From: Bigelowiella natans CCMP2755
Lineage: Eukaryota > Cercozoa > Chlorarachniophyceae
Assembly (NCBI GenBank): GCA_000320545.1
Contig: ADNK01000104.1
Coordinates: 1-22,500, forward strand
Direction of reading: 5' to 3'
DNA length: 22,500 nucleotides
Below, in pieces: positions 1 to 14,355 of this stretch. How positions within the stretch are numbered: the first letter of the stretch is position 1; the number at the start of each line of letters is the position of its first letter. Under the pieces are notes generated by a model that searched no databases, had not been told where the DNA came from, and saw nothing but the letters and a program-made list of their open reading frames with translations. A program made the translations under genes and the position numbers.

Positions 1-921
1 GTGGGTGGTGGAGGGGGAGGGAGGGAAGGGATGTGATGAGCGACCGTTTTGATCCAGCCCTCAAGTATCTTTGCTGGGGTGTTGACGATGGGGTCACCCT
101 CCACGTTGCGGGCATGAAACAGAAGTCCTTCAAAGGGAAAATGTGCAGGGGCGGAGGGGGGTTGGGGAGGAGGGTCGGGGCCCATAACTGGTTAGAATTC
201 CAGCTTGCAAACGAGGCAAATAAGGTGTTGGTAAATAAAGCGCCAGGGTGTGGTGGCCCCCTTCTTCCCCATCGCTACCAACAAAGAGCAAGTACACGAA
301 AATCAAAGGCGAACCAAATGGATCGAGCGTTGTAATCTCGAGCGGTTGCTGAGGCACGTAGACAAGGGTGTCGGTCACCAGTAAGCTCCTAAAACCGAAG
401 CGACACGCCAGGGGAGAGGGGGGAGGGGATCAAGGGGAACATCGTGTGTGAGCAAGTGTCACGCCGAACAAAAGACGACTCGTAATGCTGCTATCTTTTG
501 AGAGGAGGAGAAGAAGGAGGAGGAGGAGAATACATACCCCGTCGAGTGATGATATAAGGCTGTTTCTGCGAACTGTGAGGGGCTGAGACCGGAATTTAGC
601 GAGAATGGGCCCTGCACACACATGTGCATTGGATGCTGCTTCTGCTACTACTACTACTACTACTACTCCTATTACTCCTACTACTATCACTTCCAAGCGT
701 ATTGGGAGCAGCTCTATCCTCAGCATAATCGTCCCCATCTGGGCACGCAGCACAATAGCTTGCGTGCGCTCCACCCCCACCCGCCCCCCTCCTCCACTTG
801 TTGCCTACCAATGTGATGGCTGTGACATCGTCATCGTCCGGAAAGTCTCCTGTTAGGGTAATAAGCGGAAATAGCCAATTAAACCATAATCGCTCGGGGG
901 ATCTTTGGACGGTAGCAGTAG

Positions 922-953
<32 letters not shown>

Positions 954-2528
954 TGCGTATATATATATATATATATATATATAAACTCTTTTTGCATAAT
1001 ACTTTATATGTGTACATACCTACGACATTAAATGGACATTGATATGTCTACTCGACAAGTAAGCGTATTGATTGTTGGTTCGTGTGGGGTATGATGGTTA
1101 TATCATGCTCCTTCTGCTGCCTCCTCCCTAGTGTTGTAGTTGTGTAGATTTCTTCTTACCCTCGCCATCCTTCTGTCCTTCTAACGTATGCACGCGACGA
1201 CCGAGCCCTATGTAATCGATGAAGGTATGGGGGGAAACAGAGGACACCAGGCCGTCGAGAAATGGAATGATTATGAGCATCATCATCATCATCATTATCA
1301 TCATCATCATCATCACCGTCATTCATTTCGTCGTTGTCATCGTCATCATCACTATCATTATCTTCCTCCTTCTCCTCCTCCTCCTCCCATAGTGATTGGT
1401 ATTGTTCGACCTAATCCAAGGAAGGAGAGAGGGAGAGGGACTGGCCACGACCATTGGCCAGGAGATACCCACACTTCGCTGTTTGGAAATCTATCATGGT
1501 GAAAGATGGAGAAGAGGAATAAGAATGTGGGGTTTCTATTTACCCTCCATTACCCCTTCCCCCTGCCCTTCCCATACGCCTTTTTCATCCTCCTCCTCCT
1601 CTTCCTTTTATAGCTAGAAATCCATGACGCACCTGCGAGCAAACGGGCCGAGAAATATCTTATGTTCCACTGCCTGATGATGATGATGGTGATGATGATA
1701 ATGATAATGGTGATGAGAAGGATGCTGCTGCTTTTGGGTCATTCCATCTCCCTATCACCACCTGTGTTGGAAGTACGATATGCCTCACATTGCCGTGTTT
1801 CTGCTCTAGGTCCCTTATCATCGCTGCAAAGAGAGTGGGGATCGGATGAGAAGGAGATAGATGCAGTGGAGGAGAGGGAAATGGAAGATTCGGGATTGCC
1901 CATTATCATACTCTTTGCCTTAATCACCAGAGACGCACTCATTGTCACCACCAAAACCATCATCATCATCGGTTGTTTTGTTGTAGTTTAGTTCAGAAGA
2001 TGAAGAAGGGTGAAATGAGGCTGACGGAAAAAAGTGATCATGATGATGATAATGATGATGATGATTATGATGATGGTGTTTGTTTTTAAGTCACCGATAG
2101 CCTCTTCTGTAGGAGCAATCGGGGCATAAACAAGAAGGCCTCCTTTCTAAGAGTACAGCCGTTTAGCGCATGTTCTATTAATGGTGCTGAATATTATAAG
2201 CTGCCCTTATGTCCCTCCCCTCTTCCTTGAAGCTACTACCTCTAGCCTCAATATTGTCATCCGAACGTTAACCAAGATGTTGATGGCTCCCTGCAAGTTG
2301 TGTCAGCTGTTGCTTTTTGCCATGATTACTGTGGCGTTGGGATGCAAATCGTTGTGGTTTCGTGGTTGCACATTATCAGAGAATATGCTCTTCGTGCATT
2401 TTCAGTGCAGAAATGTCATGATCATGAGGATGACAAACGTAGCTAGCAACACTGCACTGATAATGGTTATATGAACGAACCTGAAGCTGGTCGAAGACCC
2501 ATACTTTTCCCGCAACTACCTCCTTCAT
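1..2528 (-). CDS. DUF4336-domain protein, 11 exons visible, 3' end truncated by window edge
   Basis: Exons read on the minus strand: 2528-2481, 2290-2240, 2146-2095, 1823-1762, 1673-1633, 1490-1411, 1207-1160, 849-809, 611-538, 388-315 and 127-1. All introns are GT-AG and codon phase is kept at every junction. The joined product (about 232 residues visible, starting MKEVVAGKVWVF) shows motifs I associate with DUF4336: GGLLVYAPIAPTEEA near residue 35, then HIVLPT, EHKIFLGPFARRFP, EVWVSPGQWSWP, ETALYHH, SLLVTD and LLFHARN, followed by a GW pair near the edge. Biochemical function is unknown for the family; a hydrolase-like fold is sometimes suggested, and I see no catalytic proof here. The ATG at 2528 is preceded by an in-frame TAG, which supports it as the start. 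Exon 10 could instead end at 279 (same phase), adding 12 hydrophobic residues; the shorter form fits the family better. The C-terminus lies beyond base 1. Introns carry AC, TA and CAT microsatellites. Confidence 0.88.
925..982. repeat. Compound (AC)n-(TA)n microsatellite
   Basis: A CA run (about 925-952) is followed within a few bases by a TA run (about 959-982). It lies in the largest intron (850-1159) of the DUF4336 gene, so no protein is interrupted. Confidence 0.9.
1278..1318. repeat. (CAT)n trinucleotide microsatellite
   Basis: A near-perfect CAT run inside the intron 1208-1410 of the DUF4336 gene. On either strand it gives long His or Met ORFs, which are artefacts of the repeat. Confidence 0.85.
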
Positions 2529-2806
2529 CGTCTACATTTATTTATAGTCGCACAATAACAACAATCGCCACAGATAGGGACGTTTTTTTGCTTTCAAGAT
2601 ATGAGAATAGACACTAGGTAGCGCTCGCTAAAATTTAGGTGAGATGAGAAAGAGGAAGAGGGAGAGGGCGGGGCCGAGAAGTAGGAGAATGGGAGTGTAT
2701 ATGTATCTATTGGAAGTGTACTTAAGTTATTTATTCTCTATCCTTCCCCCTTTCCCTCTCTCTCTTACTCTCTTACTCTCTATCTAACAATATTTTATAC
2801 GTATAT

Positions 2807-2817
2807 TTATATATATA

Positions 2818-2856
<39 letters not shown>

Positions 2857-3004
2857 CACGTATGGTGGTGGTTGTTGTCGTACGGTTGGCCTGAATTCTC
2901 CTGGCTGAATGGGCAGCACAAACCACCTTCATACGCAAATATATGTATATATTTGAGATCAACCATCGAGTAGCTATATTCATATATATGATATGATATG
3001 ATCT

Positions 3005-3050
<46 letters not shown>

Positions 3051-3707
3051 CACACACATATAATGATATTTTTACTACCAAGGCCATCGTGTCGTCTGAT
3101 CAGTTGGTTTTGGTCCCGCAACAGCTCTCGCTTCCTGCAAACGAGGAGTAACGAATAAGAAAATAGAGCATTTGCTATAATTGCTATGAACGTAGTACAT
3201 AGAGGAGAATGCCAATAGCTATAGTAGACAGACCTTTTCCGCTTGGCCCTGCGCTGCCGCGCCTCCGAGCAAATCACTTAAGTACTCTTTTAATCTGAGA
3301 TCACAGCAACCGAAGCATAAATTTATGGTTTATGATAGCTGGTCGGCTAAAGACAAGCTCGTGATGAATCGCTAATTAAACATTCGTCAATATCAGAATA
3401 GTAACCCAAAAGGCTTCTCCCTCTCCTCCGGTGCGCTGTCATCTCTGGAGCGCTGCGAAATCCGCTGGTGCAAATTTTGCACATTCATACGCCTGTTTTG
3501 AGTTCGAACTTTAGGTCAGTGCATGAAGCCGTGGTGGCAATTCCCCTACCTCATGAAACGACGGCCAGCATTGGAGTTTCCATTCTCCCGGAGAGCGTGT
3601 TGGGTTCGCTGGGGTTGTATCATCCCACGTCGAGCATCCCTAATGCCCCTACTACCGCCCACCTGGAAAAGGAGGACGGCCACCAGCACCGAGGCCACAG
3701 CAATCAT
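2807..3707 (-). CDS. Tentative small single-pass membrane protein with a basic, coil-like tail (4-exon model)
   Basis: I do not recognise this gene. A phase-consistent minus-strand model is 3707-3663, 3262-3234, 3134-3079 and 2904-2807, about 75 residues. Exon 1 reads MIAVASVLVAVLLFQ, a hydrophobic signal-anchor-like segment. Exon 2 is strongly basic (ARQRRAKRK). Exon 3 reads KRELLRDQNQLIRRHDGL, charged and helix-prone, behind a good TTTGCAG acceptor. The order hydrophobic then basic fits the positive-inside rule for a membrane anchor. Weak points: the exon 2 acceptor lacks a pyrimidine tract; an alternative longer first exon (to 3554) also joins in phase; and the proposed last exon runs through a threonine run into (AC)n, giving a doubtful Thr-His tail. 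It shares strand with the DUF4336 gene below it. Longer open frames on the plus strand across 3468-3996 look less protein-like. Confidence 0.3.
2819..2852. repeat. (GT)n microsatellite
   Basis: An uninterrupted TG/GT run between the DUF4336 gene and the doubtful membrane-protein gene, overlapping the suggested end of the latter. Confidence 0.9.
3007..3040. repeat. (TA)n microsatellite
   Basis: A TA run in AT-rich DNA, inside an intron of the tentative 2807-3707 gene. Confidence 0.9.
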
Positions 3708-4935
3708 TGCAACGACCTGCCTACCTTCTTCAGAACAATGCTCGAAGAGAACAATGAATGCTCGAGGCAACGATGGAGACGAAGGATATGAGATTTCAGC
3801 GTTCTTCTTGCGCTTTCCATTTTCCCCCTGCGACGTGAAATGTGGGGTGTCGCCTGGCGCAATCGGGAAAGGTCGGGGAACATTGGGAAATATCAAATTC
3901 GCACTTCGCGAAGGGATTTGTTGGAGTGGTTTGGGCGCTTTTGAGATAGTGCAGATGCCGATTTTTTCCCAAAAACTACGAGAAAAGTCTACTTAGTCGT
4001 TCCGGGTCTTTTAGATCCAGTTTTGTCGTAAAAGGGTAAATGTTCTATGTTATGTGCTTTGCGACGGCTGATATACTGCGTCGCGAAGCAAAAATTCTAT
4101 GAGCACAACGGCCCTTCCAAAAAATTCCGCACGGTTAATAAAGGTACATTTGTACACGTTGTGGAAGGTCGTGTAGTATTAAATTCACCTAGTGATGTGT
4201 ACTTTTCAGATATTAACAGGCGCACTATTCTTTACAGAGAACGGGAGATTTTAATTCAACTAGATCAATTTAAATATTTTACATTGTCGTCACACGTAAA
4301 AGGGGACAGATTCCAAACAAATTACATCCCTGATCTGAAACTTGAGAGCTTACATATGTACACCTACGCGATTTCAGCGAAACTAGATCAAAAAGCGAGA
4401 AATGGACACTGTGAACCGGAATTTTTTTCTATTAATGCTATTTTCTGCATTTACGTTACCGATGAAAAACTCTATTTCATAATATCGAAGGTATTTTCAT
4501 ATAATATCGGACAAACATGTGAGAAAGGCTAATAAAACCACCTTGTCCAGTCATGTGAAAAAGGTTCTGAGAAAATCTGACAAATAATGTTAATTTTTTT
4601 CAGTTAGTGGTGCTACAAGTATGTGGAACTTATCAGTAAAACAGATTGAAATTTTGAATACGATATAGCGTAAAAGATTGTCGTTGATAATTCTCCCCAA
4701 TGTATAAGACTAGTTGGATCTGAATAAACAGTGAAAATAAAGAGAGGATTGCCCTTAAGGAAAGAGAAGGTGGCAAAGCATAGTGCTGTAAAGAGACGAG
4801 AAGGCTAGAGCTAACCACCCCCCAAATTCTCGCCTTTGGATTCAACTTTATCTGGATTTCCGCAACGTTCTCCCACGCGCGAAGGGCTTGGGAATGAGCA
4901 GAACTAAAGTTAGTAGCGGTGGGAATTTCCCCCCG
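3708..4935. other. Spacer without an assigned gene
   Basis: About 1.2 kb upstream of the zinc-finger gene. The left part (to about 4000) is open in several frames on both strands without a frame I can connect to a family. The right part is AT-rich and carries one long ORF (separate entry). I see no RNA gene or mobile-element terminus. Confidence 0.6.
4047..4532 (+). CDS. Unrecognised AT-rich ORF of 161 codons
   Basis: An uninterrupted ATG-to-stop frame starting MLCALRRLIY and ending IGQTCEKG. It has no repeats and a balanced mix of charged, aromatic and hydrophobic residues (for example FVHVVEGRVVLNSP). I recognise no domain. Third codon positions are AT-rich, unlike the zinc-finger, LYR and uL24 exons nearby. 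A frame this long is unlikely but not impossible by chance at this base composition. It lacks the short-exon structure of every other gene here. It could be a single-exon orphan gene, a relic of an inserted element, or chance. Confidence 0.22.
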   Translation: MLCALRRLIYCVAKQKFYEHNGPSKKFRTVNKGTFVHVVEGRVVLNSPSDVYFSDINRRTILYREREILIQLDQFKYFTLSSHVKGDRFQTNYIPDLKLESLHMYTYAISAKLDQKARNGHCEPEFFSINAIFCIYVTDEKLYFIISKVFSYNIGQTCEKG

Positions 4936-10548
<5,613 letters not shown>

Positions 10549-10906
10549 CAAGGGATGAACAATACTGCTACTTACCTCTTTGAATCTTTGGAGGAGGGGG
10601 GAGAGCAGCAATACCAGCGGCAGGCAGAACAAGAAGAGGAAGTATGTTGTATGTAAATACTATGACTGAGGAGGAGCAAAAGATAACCAACACTACCACT
10701 ACCGCTAACCCCATATAACAGACCGAAAAGCCCCAATCACTACACTAGCCATCAGCACCCACAATGTCACTCGTTCTTCTCTTCCGCTCTCGAGTGCGGG
10801 TCAAAACATACACATATATCACACACGTCGTCGTCTTGCCTATGCTGCTGAAGCAACCACGACTTACGACCGTTACATCATAATAGTTCGTTACCCAGTT
10901 TGAATG

Positions 10907-10912
10907 AATAAA
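10907..10912 (+). terminator. Putative polyadenylation signal of the zinc-finger gene
   Basis: An AATAAA hexamer about 360 bases after the stop codon at 10548 is the first canonical signal downstream. The region between is Thr/Asn-codon-like, non-coding and A-rich. Confidence 0.4.
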
Positions 10913-11341
10913 TATAGTACGACGAGGCTCAGCTCATCATCTCGTGGCGATTAATGACGACTCAAATAAGAACAACTTGCCTCTTACCAGAGATACGACA
11001 CTTCGCACTACGCGGATCGGAGAAGTGCATTTATTAGGAATAACATTCTGGCGAGAAGGGGAGGAGAAAAAGTGTGTTGGGTGGCAAGCCTCTCCCCTTT
11101 GTTTCTTGCACAGACTGTCATCACTCCATCATCAACGCATCAACGTGCGCAATAAACCACGAAGACCCACGTTAGATGGTCATCATCATCATCTTGTTCT
11201 GGCATGTGCTGCTTATTTTATGCATGTGACATGCATACTGTCATAGTACACGTAGCATGTCGCACGCGTGCCATGCACAATGCTAGCTAGCTAGAGTGCA
11301 GCACTAACAACGCTCACTAACCCTAATGTTGGTTTGGCATA

Positions 11342-11619
11342 AGCAGTGCTAGAGTGAAGTGTGTGCGTGCGCGCTAGCTAGATGGCTGATGCATACTTTG
11401 TCGAGTGCTAGAGTGCATTGCACAGCTTTCGTTATCATTGCAATGTGAGTGCATGATGCATGCTAGCATGCATGCATTTCATATTGCAGCACCTAGGCAC
11501 GTCAAACCTGTACGCATTGTCCAGTGCCGCATACCATTGTATCCACAATGGACAATGTAATGAGGTGCATGTATCACGCGACGCTGCGCATGCGACACGG
11601 CATCCACTCTAGCACTGCT
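11342..11619. repeat. Pair of perfect 15-bp inverted repeats
   Basis: AGCAGTGCTAGAGTG at 11342-11356 recurs exactly reverse-complemented at 11605-11619. The 248 bases between hold further CTAGCTAG and TGCATGCA palindromes. The shared core GTGCTAGAGTG also occurs at about 11406. It could be a small foldback element, but no flanking target duplication is clear. Confidence 0.6.
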
Positions 11620-11682
11620 GTCCAGGGCATTTGTGTGCTCAGAGAAAAGGAGGCTCGCACGAACATTTATGAACACGTGGTC
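11591..11682 (-). pseudogene. Degraded fragment of the P450 haem-binding region
   Basis: This stretch aligns by eye with the P450 exon at 12818-12883, the segment encoding the FSQGARKCPG loop. About 56 of 64 aligned bases agree. Two insertions (18 bases at 11606-11623 and 10 bases at 11665-11674) and a net 2-base deletion account exactly for the length difference (92 versus 66). The indels and substitutions remove the Cys loop in frame. The orientation matches that of the intact gene about 1.2 kb away, which suggests a local tandem copy that decayed. Similarity fades on both sides. Confidence 0.75.
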
Positions 11683-11902
11683 CCATGTGTGGTTGTCTAG
11701 TCATGCTAGCACAAGTGCCCGCACAAGCAAAAATTACATACGTGCTGCTCATCATGCCAGCTAGCATGCTGCTGTCATCCACGTCACGTCAGTCACGATC
11801 AGTACACACGTAATAACGTTCCCAGGCGCCCTTACTAGCTTAGCAGCATGAGCATGTCGAATGATAGACAATGTAATATAATATATTACGCTGTACACAT
11901 AT

Positions 11903-12031
11903 TCTATTACATGATAGACATGTAATACCATATATATTTATATATATGATATTACTGTGTCTATTACATGATAGACATGTAGTACCATATATATTCTATA
12001 TATGATATTACTGTGTCTATTATTTACTGTG
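11903..12031. repeat. Tandem repeat of a 57-bp double-hairpin unit
   Basis: Copy 1 is 11903-11959 (57 bases), copy 2 is 11960-12015 (56 bases, nearly identical), and a shortened third copy is 12016-12031. Each full copy contains ATTACATG and CATGTAAT as an 8-bp stem with a 5-base loop, followed by a TA-rich second inverted repeat. Another palindrome, GTAATATAATATATTAC, lies just upstream at about 11874. Confidence 0.85.
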
Positions 12032-12586
12032 TCTATATGATTCGATTGATGTACCAACCAAAGTTGCACCTGTCAAAATCCAGCTACTGTGCAAACATGC
12101 CATGCATATAGAAGCGAGAGTGTTGTGTCGATTGACAGCTCATCGCTGCATTGCTTTGCTCACTCAAACGCTTGTTGGTGACATCACCACCGTGCCATTC
12201 ATTAGGCACAGATTGCCATGCTACACTACCGCAGCCTGCACAGCATGCAACACACACTCTTTGCATGCCATAGTCCCGTGTACCTTTTCTACGAGCAATG
12301 TCGGGCGAAATATCGTCTACATCTGAATCTAAGTTACTGCCTTGGTGTAAAATTTAATTTTGGAGCCTCATCTGATTTTATTTACAAAATAATCAGACTG
12401 TCAACCAGGAAATATCAATCGATGAATGTTTATCAGATAAGATTCTGTTACTATTACCACTGCATTGGAATGATAAAATTACTCTTTGTATGCTACGTAT
12501 GTGCTCTTATGGTACTATGCATCAAGCACAAGAAGAGCATCCCCATTATTTCCATGTAGCCCTTTTTATCTTCTGTAATGCTACAT

Positions 12587-14355
12587 CTAACTCATCACAG
12601 CTACAAATACAGCACGACTACCACCACCACCACTGATACCAACAACAAGACAACAAGATCGGAGAAAACGGTCCTGACCGGGCTGAATGGTCAGGTCAAA
12701 TATGTACCCAACATCGGAGAGGCTGCGCACTTCCTTCCCTGCAGCTGCCGTTGAGTTATCGATCTCTATCTTCCAATCTTTAACCAATTGCGTCAAAATA
12801 GCCTGAACTTCAAAGGCTGCGACACGATATCCAGGGCATTTGCGTGCTCCCTGAGAAAAGGGAGCTCGCATGAACACGTGATCAATCAGATGCGACGGGC
12901 TCCCCTCCCTCTCCTTCACAGATTCTGGTAAGAAACGCTCCGGTTGGAATTCATGCGGATTATCGACATATTCGGGATCATTCTGCAGAGGATATGTTAT
13001 CAGGGAAGTGACGCTTCCGCGGGGGATAACGTGCCCGCCTACCACAACGTCGCTCGCCACTTTTTTGAACGCTGCATTTACCAAGGGTGGACGGATTCGA
13101 TGCGTCTCGCGAATGACGGCATCTAGATAGCCTATACCTTGTCCAGTTAGGATGTCCCTCTCGGATAGTCCCTGTTTTTCACCATCGCCATAAGCAGATA
13201 CGATTTCACTATGGAGACGTTCTTGTACGCGAGGATTTAGGGCGAGGTTTATGACGTTCCAATTGATGAGCGAGCTTGTCGTATCAGTTGACGCAGCGAG
13301 AAGGCTAAGCATCAGCTGCTTGATGTCCTCCTCGGACACAGTGCTTTTATATTCCGCAGATCTCATGAAGGAGAGCGTGGCGGACAAATATGAGTCTCGC
13401 TCAACGTCCTCGATGCAGCCGTCATTGTAACGCCTCACAAATTCATCCACCACCCTATCACTATATGCGAACAATTGATCCAACGCATCGTAATAATCAT
13501 GTAGTCTTACTGTCTGATAGCCTATTCTATGAAGGAATATTTCCCTTGGGGGGTAGATTATATCGCGTATGATTTGGCCAGCTTTTATGGCCACCTCGCA
13601 AAACTGCACGTCTCTTACATCGGGATTGGAAGACGGGTCTGCGATTCCCATCGGCTTTCCATAAAAAGCGGAGCAGAACATGTCGAACGACGTCCTGGCG
13701 GAGAAGCCATTTAAGTCGTTTCTGAAAAGAGGTGCCCCTTTGCTTGCAACTTTTGCCGCCGACATGATGTTTGACGCGTATTTTTCTGGAGCGATGGAAG
13801 GAGCGAAGAGGTTCTTCTGCATGACTGAACGGAGTCTTTTCCAATTTTCACCGTGCGAAAAGAAATCGGTTAATGCTCTCTTATCCCTGTCTCGAAACCA
13901 CGCTTTGAGGGGCCACATTACCTACAGGGTATCAGTGGAAAACGAAAAACTGTATGGCATTTGGGCTATCATACTCCGTTGCGGGAAATTACCTCTATAC
14001 TCCCTGATGGATACCGTCCTTCGTTTTGAATAATTTTGAGATACTCCTTCGGATTGATGACATGGTAAATCGTGCCAGCTAGACCAGTTCCCATGCCAGG
14101 GATATTGGAGATGAAGACATCACTTCCTTCAGGCTTGCAGAGCTCGTTGTAGTTGTCTAAGTAAATCTGGAACTGATTCCTTCTCGGATCCCCATACCTC
14201 TTCTTGTAGTAAGGCATTGACCCGAAGACAAGGTGCCTGGGCACAGAGGGGATTGCTTTGGATGATGACGATGAGAGGAATGGAAGGAACGACGTCATTG
14301 AATGATGCCCACCTCTCACTTCCGAATGCCAAAACCAGTCAAAAGTCATGTGCAT
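12587..14355 (-). CDS. Cytochrome P450 monooxygenase, two exons
   Basis: Exons 14355-13993 and 13921-12587 are joined across a 71-base intron (GTAATT...TGTAG), phase 0, giving about 565 residues. P450s use haem to activate O2 and insert an oxygen atom into organic substrates, usually at a membrane. Landmarks: the Pro-rich hinge AIPSVPRH near residue 34, the I-helix oxygen-binding AASTDTTSS near 330, the ExxR helix as ETHR near 393, FQPERF near 448, and the haem loop FSQGARKCPG with the ligand Cys near 483. The segment RYPSGSIEVMWPL spanning the splice is typical of the family, which confirms the intron. The start is uncertain: ATGs at 14355 and about 14300 are both possible, neither with a clear membrane anchor. 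A 96-codon frame upstream (14649-14359) with a hydrophobic beginning might be an extra 5' exon. Substrate and CYP family number are not assigned. Confidence 0.94.

Larger units (their letters stand above)
10549..12586. other. Convergent spacer rich in palindromes and short repeats
   Basis: The space between the convergent zinc-finger and P450 genes. The first 400 bases are probably 3' UTR. From about 11180 to 12040 the DNA is crowded with CTAG and GCATGC palindromes, a 15-bp perfect inverted pair, a broken P450 fragment and a tandem hairpin repeat (all listed separately). The plus-strand frame 12218-12559 is AT-rich and not convincing as a gene. Confidence 0.7.

Noticed and set aside
3468-3996. 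Two plus-strand ORFs of 107 and 157 codons
   Set aside because: Overlapping frames on both strands with skewed Arg/Trp/Pro content, no recognisable domain and no splice partners.
12218-12559. Plus-strand 113-codon ORF before the P450 gene
   Set aside because: AT-rich, Tyr/Cys/Ile-heavy, no domain or exon structure; shorter than would be persuasive at this base composition.
13527-13844. Minus-strand 105-codon ORF in another frame inside the P450 exon
   Set aside because: A different frame of a region with a complete P450 reading frame carrying all signature motifs.
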